Part shown: piece by piece, positions 46,410-56,854 of the stretch
How positions within the stretch are numbered: position 1 is the stretch's first letter
Layout of the letters: every line of letters starts with the position of its first letter
DNA from: Phallus indusiatus
Lineage: Eukaryota > Basidiomycota > Agaricomycetes > Phallales > Phallaceae
Length of the DNA stretch: 64,000 nucleotides
Direction of reading: 5' to 3'
Assembly (NCBI GenBank): GCA_027605045.1
Contig: JAQFWX010000001.1
Location: forward strand, 1,860,001 to 1,924,000
Made by a program: the position numbers and the translations under genes
The notes under the pieces: model-generated
Told to the model about the DNA's origin: nothing
The model's database searches: none
What the model saw: only the letters and a program-made list of their open reading frames with translations

Positions 46410-46968
46410 TACAGCGCTTTCACTTATGTAATGTGCACGCTTACATACTAGACCCATTTCACCTTCGATCTTGCGCACACGATATCTCAACGAATTCTCA
46501 AGATTTCAACCCAAAAATTCAACGGTAGCTTCCTATCAATGTTCTCTAGCATATGCACTAATTTTATTCCCAGAAAATATGCTTTTCTATGTTCGCCAGA
46601 AAACAGGCCGGCATGCAACTCCTGCACAAGTAAACTCATCATTTTCGAGGTGCAGGATGGATTAGAGGTGGGGGAATATGAGAGGGAATGGTTTATTAGC
46701 AAGCTGTGATGTTGGAAGATTATGGTTTGGTGAGTATCCACTGGTATTCTCAAATTATCACTTTTCTCATCACTTTTTTCATGCGCAGTTGTAAACTTTT
46801 AATATAGATTATATTGACATGGATTGTAGATTATATGATTGTCATGTACATCAATAAATTGATATATTTTGCATTAGTACTAATTTGTGAATGTCTGAAA
46901 CTGGACTAGAGTAAAAAGCTTATGTAACCCTATAAGCGAGGGTCACATTCTTGTCTTCTAGTTCTTCC

Positions 46969-48995
46969 ATGGGATCCAAAACTGCACCTTCGACTCGTAG
47001 ACGACTTAAAATACAGGCAAATAAAGAAAAAGCAGCTGCCAAAACCAAGCCCACAAGTACTAAAGTTCGATCTAAATCACGTGACACATTGTTTGATCTT
47101 GAGAAGGGACTGGCGGATGATGCTCAATTAGTTCCTCTTTCTGACGAAGAGGATGATGAGCTTTATGAGGAAACAGAGATGCCTGAAAAGCCTCAAAAAG
47201 CTCCCAAAAAGGCACTGGGTCTAGGCTCAATAATTAATGAATTGGGTATGTTGTATTTTTTATTCCATGATCTTTTCTTACTAAGTACCTACCAATTTAG
47301 ACATTGAAATATATGTTCCACAAGGCTATAGACAGGGCCATCAACAAGTCTGTATCAAACCCGGCTTAGACTGGCCATCAGTTTGCGAGATAATATATCA
47401 AAATATTGGATGTGTGAATGTGCCATTGAAGCCTGAATTGCAGTGGAGATTCAAACAAAAGAATTCAAAGACAGTCAACCTTGAAAGAGAAGTTGATTGG
47501 ATTGGGATGAAAACTGGATTCTATAAAGAACAAAAGAAAAAAGAGCCCAGTGATCTAATGATCGTAATTGATGATAGTGTAAGATAATTTGGTTTTCAAT
47601 TTGTTATATTATTATTATTCCCACACCTTTATTATTTATTAGTATATGGAAGCTATCCGGAAAAAACTTTCCGGAAAGGGCTCTGATAGCAGACTTGCTA
47701 CTATACACGGAAAAGGCAACCGGAAGAAGCTATTTTGGACCTTGGTGCTGACGAGACTTCTAATAATGATAGCATAGTTCCGGATGAAATTGGTGGGAAA
47801 AAACTTACTGAAGAAGAGTGTAATAATCTTCTTCTTCGAAAGCTATCTTCTTGCAAAAATTGTCCACATGCATCTGGAACCTATTGTCTCAAAACAGAGA
47901 CTAATATACATGTCCGATTCACCACAGTTCAAATCCGGTCATGGGCAAAGTCTTGGACAAGATCTACTTCTATTTACTTTTATTTTTATCATACTGATAA
48001 GTTTTTTAGGCTATGGGAATGTTAGGAGTAACTGCTGACAAACCTCCGAACATACCTTTGTATGCACATTATCACATGGCCCCATCAAATGCAAAAGTTG
48101 ACCCACCAAAAAATCATGTGACAGTTGACAAATCCTTTACCAAAGTTCTTGCAATCTCTTCTACCGAACCTGCATCATCCATGCCAGCAACATCTAGTCC
48201 CGACTTACAAACACTCCTGATGTCTCAATTGCTTCAACTTCAGCAAATGCAGATGATGCAGAGCTTTCTCGGATATGGTTGTCAGACTACTGGTAGTCAA
48301 GGTCTCAACCCAATGGCATTCACCGGTCAAGGCATCAATCCTATGTCACATTTATGACACGAGCGCTGACTAGTTTCCAAACCTGTAATGCTACTGGCCA
48401 AGAGAATGCCATGGAGTTTTCCAAGTTTTTCGAATATATCCAATCCACAAGTTCCAGACCAGTGAAAAGAGACCTCAACAAAATAGTAGTTCAACTGAAG
48501 GATGCCGGAATCTATCAAATTAATGAATTAGGGTTATTCAGTGATAAAGAACTTGTGGATGATGTAGGAATTGTTAGGGCGACTCAGGGCACACACCTAG
48601 AGGAGGGAAAACCTAAGATCTATTGGGGGGCATCAACTAACTACTCACCTAGAGGAGGGAAAACCTAAGAGAACAAGCTTAGGTATCCCCCTCTAGGGAA
48701 AACGCATATAAGTACAGAGTACGAGGCACCCGACTGATCCCCATGGGATCCGAGGAGATACAGATAGAAATCGGAGTAAATCGAAGAAATTGAGAAATCG
48801 AAGAAACGATGAAAATGATGGAAACGGCAAAACACGGGAAATGAAGGAAATCAAAATACGAAATGAAATTGGAAGAAATCGAAGAAATCGAAGAATAGGG
48901 CGAGGCGCTAGCGTACCGTAACAGGAATGCTTTTAGGTGATGTGAAATGGCTTCGTGTTGAGGTGCAGAAAGTTCTTCAGAATACACAATCTTAG
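46969..48995 (+). pseudogene. Passenger gene of the mariner element (broken)
   Basis: Multi-exon plus-strand gene not needed for known mariner transposition. Exon 1 is 46969-47245 (basic start MGSKTAPSTRRRLK, then an acidic block), exon 2 is 47301-47578 (includes GLDWPSVCEIIYQNIG and KPELQW), and exon 3 starts at 47643. The next part has a possible zinc site C-x2-C-x7-C followed by H (CKNCPHASGTYC, IHVRFT) and a likely intron ending at 48010. A Q/M-rich stretch (LLQLQQMQMMQ) and a C-terminal helical SAM-like segment (VVQLKDAGIYQINELG...) ending at 48995 follow. Apparent frame changes lie near 47718 and 48355, and the solo LTR at 48572-48923 splits the last exon; the frame matches across that LTR. 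The architecture resembles multi-copy hypothetical proteins of Agaricomycetes, but I cannot assign a function. Confidence 0.65.
48572..48923 (+). mobile_element. Solo LTR, family 1, inside the passenger gene
   Basis: TGTTAGGGCGACTCAGG...GCGTACCGTAACA, 352 bp, exact TSD GGAAT (48567-48571 and 48924-48928). It is read here in the direction opposite to its own transcription. Confidence 0.95.
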
Positions 48996-49042
48996 TTCAC
49001 CACTGTTGATTTTTTTTCATTGGAGATATATTACATCTATTT

Positions 49043-50283
49043 TCATACATAATTTGAATGCCTAAACCATCCTTCTGCATGCTCTGATGAAACTGTAGCT
49101 AATGTATCAGAAATAAAGGCTTTCACAGCATCTTCATTCTTGGAGTCAAGCACTACGCGAAAAGCATCTCCATGATGACTAATTATCTTTTTCATATATG
49201 AAAAACACTCTTCAATAGGATTAAAATCCAGTGAATATGGTAGTAGATACAGGAATTTGATACCCCTGTAAACAAGTCAGAAGGTATCCTGGTAATCAAA
49301 GAAGATAAAATGATAAACCTTTCCATGCACATCTCTTCCACCCCTTCAACATGATGGATGGCACAATTGTCCATGACTAGTACACTTCGCTCTTCTGGAT
49401 AAGGATTCATAATATCTAAAAGGTCAGAAAGAAATCCTTGAAAAGATTCATCATCAAAGGACCCTCGTTTGATGTGAACATATATGATGCCGTCAAGTGT
49501 AAGTACAGGTAAAACAGAGTACCTGAGAAAATATAAATAGTAAAATTTATTTAGCAAAAAACTGCGCACCTTTCACCCTGTTGAAACCATGTCTGTTTGG
49601 TAGCATGCTGACCCTTCAGTGCCTGTCCCATTTGCCTATAACCGGTGTGTACATTGATGGCACTTTCATCAACAAACACCAGCCGGTCAGCAGTCTCTTT
49701 ACCAATGTTGAATAAGAAGTGTTGGCGACGTGTTTCGCAACGTTCCAGAGTGATCTTCAACAACTAAAGACAGTGGTAATTCAGCCCTGAAACTCAATGT
49801 TCGTATCACTTACCTTTTTGGTTGTATAGCCCAAGTTCTTCAGTGTATTATGAACTGTTGATAAAGAACATTTCAATCCCAAGTTTTCTGACAGTTCTAA
49901 GGTGATTTCATCAAGATATATGTCTAGATTATACTCTAGAAGCTTAGCTATGAACTGTACTGATGAACACCAGATAACAGAAAGAATAATAGGAAAAAAC
50001 ATACACTGCATGCAACATCATTTAGCACAGCTGGTCTCCCAAGTTTTTTGTATCCTTTAGGATCCTTCACAACATCATCAATCTCTTTATAGATTTGTAG
50101 TGTCTGCTGGACAACACAGAGAGACATGTCAAGGAGAGTTGCAATTTCAGATGTCGGTTTTTCGAGTGACAAGTGTAGATATATGACCCTTTGACGGAGG
50201 TCTTTTGAGTAATGTCGACGATGTATAATGGGGCTGGAAATTGCGTCAGGATCAGTTGCATTCATGGTTGAGAAGAGGAACAA
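49043..50283 (-). CDS. Tc1/mariner (DDE_3, DD34E) transposase, 5 exons, 347 residues
   Basis: Cut-and-paste transposase for the surrounding element. Minus-strand exons by eye: 50283-50007, 49959-49814, 49763-49570, 49522-49319, 49265-49043; introns are 47-53 bp, phases agree, no stops. The N-terminal helix-turn-helix DNA-binding part covers residues about 20-90 (RRHYSKDLRQRVIYLH, IATLLDMSLCVVQQTL, GRPAVLND), and a second HTH follows (LGLKCSLSTVHNTLKNLGYT). The catalytic triad is the D of LVFVDESAIN, the D of LVMDNCAIHH and the E of LPYSLDFNPIEE, with 34 residues between the last two, the spacing of Tc1-like enzymes. An alternative start (MNATD) lies six codons in. Completeness suggests it may still be functional. 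Confidence 0.94.
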
Positions 50284-51049
50284 TTCATGTCACGTGATCT
50301 TAGCTGTGATAACATTTATCTTTTCAGATTCGAGAGATTTGGTACAACAAAGTTATAGAATTCCAAGAGCCATGCAATATGATGATAAATACAGAGGTTT
50401 TCATCTGAAAGACAATCCGATACTAAAATAAAGCTGCACATGAAAAAGAGATGAGAAAAGTGATAATTTGAGAATACCAGTGGATACTCACCAAACCATA
50501 ATCTTCCAACATCACAGCTTGCTAATAAACCATTCCCTCTCATATTCCCCCACCTCTAATCCATCCTGCACCTCGAAAATGATGAGTTTGCTTGCACAGG
50601 GGTTGCATGCCGGCCTGTTTTCTGGCGAACATGGAAAAGCATATTTTCTGGGAATAAAATTAGTGCATATGCTAGAGAACATTGATAGGAAGCTACCATT
50701 AAATTTTTGGGCTGAAATCTTGAGAATTCGTTGAGATATCGTGCGCACAAGATCAAAGGTGAAATGGGTCTAGTATGTAAGTGTGCACATTACATAAGTG
50801 AAAGCGCTGTAAGAACAAGTTTACTTACAGCCGTTTGCAGACTAGTTTGCACTCCGACAAGTCGCGCGTCGGATGCTCAAAAAATAGGGTCAAAAGACCG
50901 GGTTTTCCTGGCTGAACTGCTGATTGTAAATTAGGAGTATATTAGTAGAAAATGTTTCTAAGATGTATTTCGATTTTTTGAATACAAAAAATTATGATAT
51001 TTGAGTGATCTGAAAAAAAACCAGGTTCTCTGACTTTATGAGCTTTTTG

Positions 51050-51611
51050 TAAGGCTCTCAACGGGTTAGAGGTCGCACAGGTTTAACCCGCAGGTACCTG
51101 TATCCGTACCCGCAGGTCACGGGTACCCGTCACACAGGTACCCGGCGCCTAATTGACCCAGGTCGGGTACAGGTAGCCATTTTCGAAACCATGGGTACCC
51201 GTGCTAACCCGCCCTATAAGACATAGTGACAGGTGGGTGATTTTCGAGTGGTGTTTGTCGTGATTTTTTTTTTATTTTGGCTCTCGAGAGCTCAAATCTT
51301 ACTTAAAATGGAAATAAAAAAATATGCCAACAATATTTTTTAATTCTCTACAAGATAAGTTGGGCGCTTAAATAAGCGCCCATCTCGCTTAATAACTTAA
51401 TCTAGTAACATCTAGTCACACGTGACATTACCTGCAGGTAACACACAGGTACCTGCAGATTACCTGTTGTCACAGGTTGACCTGCCTACCTGCAGGTTGT
51501 CACGTGACCCGCGGGTTGAAACCCGGGTCAGGTCGAGGATACCCAAATTTTTGACACTGACCCGCGGGTACGGGTACCCGTACCCGCGGATCCAACCCGT
51601 TGAGAGCCTTA
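51050..51611. mobile_element. hAT MITE, 562 bp, copy 2
   Basis: Same length and TIRs as 8538-9099 with only a few differing bases; exact 8-bp TSD GCTTTTTG (51042-51049 and 51612-51619). Confidence 0.96.
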
Positions 51612-51660
51612 GCTTTTTGGGACTGGAGGTACTAGGTGGGAAAATTGAGTGTTTACTTCC

Positions 51661-51740
51661 GAGTTCCTTATGGCTCAGTGGTTAAATTGCCGCCTTGCTC
51701 AATTATTGTTTGGTTGTGGGTTTGATTCTGAGTGCTCCGA
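51661..51740 (+). repeat. tRNA-like segment in left TIR (A and B boxes)
   Basis: TGGCTCAGTGG at 51671-51681 fits the Pol III A box and ggtttgattct at 51719-51729 the B box, 37 bases apart. The mirror copy in the right arm reads TGGCTCAGCGG and GGTTCAACTCT on the minus strand (52615-52605, 52568-52558). No proper acceptor stem is seen, so this is not a functional tRNA gene. Confidence 0.55.
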
Positions 51741-51879
51741 ATTTTTGGTTCTCAATATGCCAGTATGTCAAGAAATAAAATTAGAGTTCTTTAAAATTAT
51801 GTTTTCTAATTTCAATAACACTTGATATTTTGCATGAAATGCAGTCTGACATATATAATTTTTGAAAGAAAAAATTGTT

Positions 51880-52505
51880 TGTCACGCCCACGTAACACCT
51901 CACTTAAACGGAGCTCCGCTCATTCCTTTTCCGTACCTCGCTTATATTCTTTTGTTTCCCCGTTCCGAACCATTTCCTTTTCCGTCCTTGTTATCTTGTT
52001 ATGACCCGTTTCAGGTCTCTATTTAGTTTCATAGCTATTTAAAGATCGAGCTTCCTGTAACTACTTCTCCAGTTCTGATATAGATCTTATTCCGCCCATT
52101 CTCTCACACGTTTCATATCTCGATCCAATCTCATCTTAGATCCTTTGTCGTCGTTGATGACGTCCTCGAACGTCGTCAGCGACGTTGTGCCTATCTTCTT
52201 CAACAACTACCTCTGACCAACTTCTCCGACCCTATTCCTAACTCCAAGACTCCGACGTCCTCCGACTCAGTCTCTACCCAGACCCTCCGACGTTGTTAAA
52301 GCCTCGGAGAACTCACCCTAGACCTCTGTACGTGGTCCGACCTAGTATTAACCTAGGAAAGCCTCGTAGTCCTGCCCCGACCCGAAATTGTTGGTGACGC
52401 ACCGTGAGGGCGCAACTCAAGAGTAAGTTGAAGCCGACCGACACCCGACCCACGTCCGATCCTGTCCCGAGCCTCGCTTAGTCATCCCGACCCCGGCGCG
52501 TAACA
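51880..52505 (+). mobile_element. Solo LTR, family 4 (626 bp)
   Basis: TGTCACGCCCACGTAACACC...CGGCGCGTAACA, exact TSD TTGTT (51875-51879 and 52506-52510). CpG-rich, thus young; opposite orientation to the copies at 18127 and 33720. Confidence 0.95.
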
Positions 52506-52991
52506 TTGTTGTCAACTCTGGAATGTTGAAGTTTCCAAAAAAAACTAACGGTACCCAGAGTTGAACCCACAACCAAACAATAATTGAGCAAGGCGGCAAT
52601 TTAACCGCTGAGCCATAAGGAACTCAGAAGCAAACACTCAATTTTCCCACCTAGTATCTCCAGTCCCAAAAAGCTCATAAAGTCAGAGAACCCGGTTTTT
52701 TTTCAAATCACTCAAATATCATAATTTTTTGTATTCAAAAAATCGAAATACATCTTAGAAACATTTTCTACTAATATACTTCTAATTTACAATCAGCAGT
52801 TCAGCCAGGAAAACCTGGTCTTTCGACCCTATTTTTTGAGCATCCGACACGCGACTTGTCGGAGTGCAAACTAGTCTGCAAATGGCTGTAATGCAAGTCG
52901 CGTTCAATGTCACGTGTTCGCCCACAATATATATATTTTTTGGCTGATATCGCATGAACAGTTTTGCATGTGTTGAAGATGAACCCTAAAA

Positions 52992-53384
52992 TAAGGCTGT
53001 TCATGGGTATGGGTATACCCGGGTACCTGTGACAGGTACCTGTCACAATACCCGCGGGTTCAGGTACCCAAACCCGCGGGTTTAATTTCGCTTAAGACCC
53101 AAGGGTGCGGGTTTGGGTTTTGAAATTTTTTTGCAAAACCCGCGGGTTTGAACATCAAATTTCGGAAAATTTTTATATAGAAAACCCGCGGGTACCTGCA
53201 GGTACCCCAAAAAACCCGCGGGTGCCCAAAAAAAAAACGGGTTTTTTTCGGGTGCGGGTATGGCGCTTAAAACCGCGGGTACCTGTGGGCAAAACCTGCA
53301 AGGGTGCGGGTCTGGGTCTGGGTGACCAAGGGTACCTGAAAACAGGTACCCAAACCCGCGGGTCATAACCCGTGAACAGCCTTA
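52992..53384. mobile_element. hAT MITE dominated by acccgcgggt palindromes
   Basis: Ends taaggctgttcatgggta and acccgtgaacagcctta; the 8-bp flanks do not match. The body is an array of more than ten acccgcgggt/ggtaccc units without the shared core. Open frames across it are read-through of the repeats. Confidence 0.75.
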
Positions 53385-53959
53385 ACTTAAACAATAGAAC
53401 TATTTGAGGCTGTCCACAGAGGGAAAACCTGTCCAAACTATTGTCCTAGCTAACTACTTGTACTACAGTAATTCTGAAGCGAAAATAAATAAAATAAAGC
53501 ATGGAAAATAAATGAAAAAAGCGCATATATTCTCTTAGCCTGTTGGGGAACCCCACATCGTGTTACGATCTCCTTCATTTCCCGTACTTTGCCGTTTCCA
53601 TTAGTTCCATCGATTTCTTGATTTCTTGATTTCTTCAATTTCTTTCGATTTCTGTTCGTATCTCCTCGAATCCCATGGAGATCAGTCGGGCGCTTCGTAT
53701 CCTGTACTTATACGCGTTTTCTCTAGAGGGGAATACCTAAGCTTGTTCTCTTAGGTTTTCCCTCCTCTAGGTGAGTAGTTAGTCGCTGCCCCTCAATAGA
53801 TCTTAGGTTTTCCCTCCTCTAGGTGTGTGCCCTGAGTCGCCCTAACAGTGCTGATAATCAGTTCTGTCAATGATCTTATAACATATAGAGTGAAGGCGCC
53901 TTACCATGCACTACGGAGAGATAAAATAAGGTGAATTATGTTGAAAAATCAGCAATAGC
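53385..53959. mobile_element. Truncated family 1 LTR and spacer
   Basis: Reverse-oriented family 1 LTR lacking its first ~65 bases (about 53560-53847, ending GCCCTAACA). The flanking sequence is unassigned. Confidence 0.7.
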
Positions 53960-54310
53960 TGTTAGGGCAACTCAGGGCACACACCTAGAGGAGGGAAAAC
54001 CTAAGATCTATTGAGGGACAATGACTAACTACTCACCTAGAGGAGGGAAAACCTAAGAGAACAAGCTTAGGTATCCCCCTCTAGGGAAAACGCATATAAG
54101 TACCGAATATGAGGCACCCAACTGATCTCCATGGGATCCGAGGAGATACAAACAGAAATCGAAAAGATCAAAGAAATCAAGAAAACGGAAAACGACGAAA
54201 AATAGTGGAAACGACAAAGTATGGGAAATGAAGGAAATCGTAACACAAAATGAAACCAAAAGAAATCGAAAAGATTAAATAATCAGGTGAGGTGCTAGCA
54301 TACCGTAACA
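53960..54310 (+). mobile_element. Solo LTR, family 1 (351 bp)
   Basis: TGTTAGGGCAACTCAGG...ATACCGTAACA, exact TSD ATAGC (53955-53959 and 54311-54315). Confidence 0.95.
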
Positions 54311-55446
54311 ATAGCTGATGAAATGAGAGAGTGTCGGCATTCGAGAGTGAAAGATGGGGACGGAAAATTGAGACACTGAAAAGCATGCGAATTAGTATAA
54401 AAAAAGTGGGCGATGCACTAGCCTAAATACCCACAATGAAAATACAAAAAGAATTGAAGTAATAGCTTGAGAGATTGATGAGATATTGTGGTCGTGAGTT
54501 GAGATGAAAATGACTGTAAAAATATTAGCACTGGCCCAAATAGCTGTAAATAAGCGCCCATGTTACATAAGCAAAAAAAAAAAAAACTTGTCAAAAATTG
54601 TGTGAATTCAATGAAATCTAGAAAAAAATTGAAAACTGTTCCAAACCAGTGGTTTGAGAACTGCATTCAAACCAGACCCAAACTGCAATGGGCTGTCAAG
54701 TCCAAACTGGTTTCAGACCAGACCAGACCAGACCACACCAAACCCAACCCATCACTACAGTCATCCCTTGTGGTGAAGTGATAGAAAAGAAGTGTCTTCT
54801 ATCAAGTACGGAGTAGAGTATGGGATTGAGTATGGAGGCAGGACGATCGGAGTTATACCGGATGTCCGGGTTTGGACTCCGGGTCACACGGGGCATGACA
54901 TTGAGACCCTTACTCCATGTATTGTTAGTAAAAAAAAGTGCTTCATTCTCATATGTGATAACTTTTTATTTTCTTTGTAGAACTTAATAGATTTTTTTTC
55001 CCGAAATTCTTCAGGCTTAAAATGAGAATTTACTTTTTATTTTTTTATTTTCTAAACTAAATTGAGAGCTACAAGAAATACGGCGAGGAGGTAGTGTGAC
55101 TCGACGTGACGTGCAAAACTTTTGCGCGCTACTGTATATAGCGCCCGGCGGTTTCAACTTTCACGAGCTTAGGATTCCGCCGCCCCGCTGGCCATCTCCG
55201 TCATTGGTCACAAAAATGTGGCTATCTCATTGGGCATGTAGTATATCAAACAGTCAATGTTGACTAACATACCCTTTTGTAACGTATTGTTTGATTGAAA
55301 TCAATCTAACTGACAGACTAAGGAGCTATAATTATTAAAATATCTCGGGTGAAATCCAATCAGCAAGCTAGAGTTAGGCATCAAAGCTCATACTCAAGCC
55401 CATCTGAGGAAGTATTAGGCTCATATCGGGAAGCAAGTATGTATGA
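54311..55446. other. Repeat fragments and gene-free border of the TE block
   Basis: Contains ccaaacc/cagaccagacc repeats like the 18774 element (about 54555-54770), a possible LTR end (gtccgggtttggactccggg...catgaca, to about 54900), then AT-rich DNA up to the porin gene. No gene seen. Confidence 0.55.
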
Positions 55447-56665
55447 TCAAACTGACAGTATGTGCCGCACCGGGGCCGGGTCGTTCAGCTTCACTGTATC
55501 TATACCAACACCCAAGCCAAGCTTTACACCGGATCTAAAGTCATGGTAAGACTTGGTTGGTCGAATTAACACTGTCACTATACCTTATTGTTTGATGATC
55601 TAGGGAAAAGTGAATAAGCCGCTCCATCATAGGCTTAGAAACACTCACAGGAAAGGGATGTAAAGCCAGCAGAATTGATCTGTGCATAGGTAAGCTCGAT
55701 GCGACGCATAAATTCATGTAAAAATCCAGACCTTGCTCTTGATGTAGGCGGCGGAATCGAGGTAACTATACCGGGATTATTTTCACCAACCTTATTTTTC
55801 TTAAAAAAAAAACAAGGTCTTACGCTTTGGTACCAACTTCTAAACTAACGGCCGAAGGATTCTTGCTATCATAAAGAGCCCGAGCCGCAGCTTCAACATC
55901 CGGATTGACACGGTGATAATAGTTAGCTACATAGGACTTGCAATTGTTGAGCGCTAAAATCGTAGCGGAATACGTAGGAGCATTGAAGCAGGTTCCAAAG
56001 CCGTAGCGAGTGATCTTTCCCTCCCCTACATTATAAGATGCTTCGGCAGCCAGTGCGACACCATTGTATCCAATAACAGTGTCAACAGAGCAGGTGGGTC
56101 CCTTAAAGCTCAGCGTTGGATATGTAATGATGAAGGCAAAAATTATAACACTATACCTTTAAGGTGTCGATGCTGATTTGGGAGTTAACACCGGATTGTT
56201 TGTATGTGGCGGAAACCACGGCTCCTTTGGACATTTTTTCCGGTTGCAACGATGTATTGATTTGGAGTTTGAGACCTTGGGTGATATAGTTATCAAATTC
56301 AACGGAAGACTTGAGAAGGTTTGCCGTCGTCCAGTTTTGAGTAAACGTAAGGCCTTTCGTGACATCTGTGAACTTGGTTTCGATATCACCCGTAATATAA
56401 TTTTTTACGTCCCGATCCCCAGTAACCTAACGAATTCTTCAGGTGTGTCCATGATTTGATAGTCACTGCATACCTTGAAGGTAGCGTTGCTGGGTGTCTT
56501 GATTTTTACTTCAAGGTGTGCACCAATTGGATATTCCTTTGAAAGGAGATCATTGGAACTTTTGCCCAAGTCCTACAACACGACGTCACAGCGCTCCCAT
56601 GATAGACTAAAATCAATCAGAAATCTTACTTTCCATGATGGGGGAACAGGTTGTGGCAATGACAT
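55447..56665 (-). CDS. Mitochondrial outer-membrane porin (VDAC), 8 exons, 283 residues
   Basis: Beta-barrel channel passing ATP, ADP and other metabolites through the mitochondrial outer membrane. Minus-strand exons by eye: 56665-56630, 56572-56474, 56426-56157, 56101-55824, 55765-55732, 55679-55649, 55599-55584 (16-bp microexon), 55534-55447. The sum is 852 bp, 283 residues, the usual VDAC length. The N-terminal segment PVPPSWKDLGKSSNDLLSK precedes the barrel, with LEVKIKTPSNATFK, then strands such as GLKLQINTSLQPEK, and the closing part SGVKLGLGVGIDTVKLND. Without the microexon the last two exons cannot be joined in frame. No targeting peptide is expected. It diverges from the PPWD1 gene, 189 bp apart. 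Confidence 0.95.
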
Positions 56666-56854
56666 CGCGAATATACGGTGAAAGTCGACGACAAGAAAGA
56701 GTAGTTTTTTCGGAGCGGGAACAAGTCTGAAGAAGTGAGAAAATTTTTCTAGTCACACGGAACCGGAACCTGCCGTGACGCACGTGCTTTTCCCAAGCGT
56801 TCAAATTCAAAGGCGACTGCCTGCTACTTATATCTCGACGCGCATTCACGGGAA
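56666..56854. promoter_or_regulatory. Shared divergent promoter region
   Basis: 189 bp separate the porin start (minus) and the WD40-cyclophilin start (plus), so both promoters must lie here or overlap the transcripts. No clear TATA box is seen. Confidence 0.55.

Larger units (their letters stand above)
46412..50809. mobile_element. Long-TIR Tc1/mariner-type element with two genes (4398 bp)
   Basis: Inverted repeats of about 380 bp (46412 to about 46790, and about 50431 to 50809) begin CAGCGCTTTCACTTATGTAA and are nearly identical. TA flanks both sides (46410-46411, 50810-50811). It encodes an intact DD34E transposase on the minus strand and a convergent second gene on the plus strand. A family 1 solo LTR is inserted in the latter. 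Confidence 0.93.
50828..52888. mobile_element. Second TA-flanked long-TIR element with tRNA-like arms
   Basis: Ends CAGCCGTTTGCAGACTAG and CTAGTCTGCAAATGGCTG with TA flanks (50826-50827, 52889-52890). The arms remain similar inward for several hundred bases, including poly-T/A and tRNA-like segments. The left arm is split by a hAT MITE, and the centre is filled by a family 4 solo LTR. No transposase gene; a non-autonomous foldback element. Confidence 0.85.

Noticed and set aside
51661..51740. A tRNA gene
   Set aside because: A and B boxes are present but no pairing acceptor stem or anticodon arm forms, and the mirror copy shows it belongs to a TIR element.
53082..53436. Several overlapping open frames of 87-94 codons on both strands
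   Set aside because: They are read-through of GC-rich acccgcgggt repeats in a hAT MITE; low complexity and open on both strands at once.
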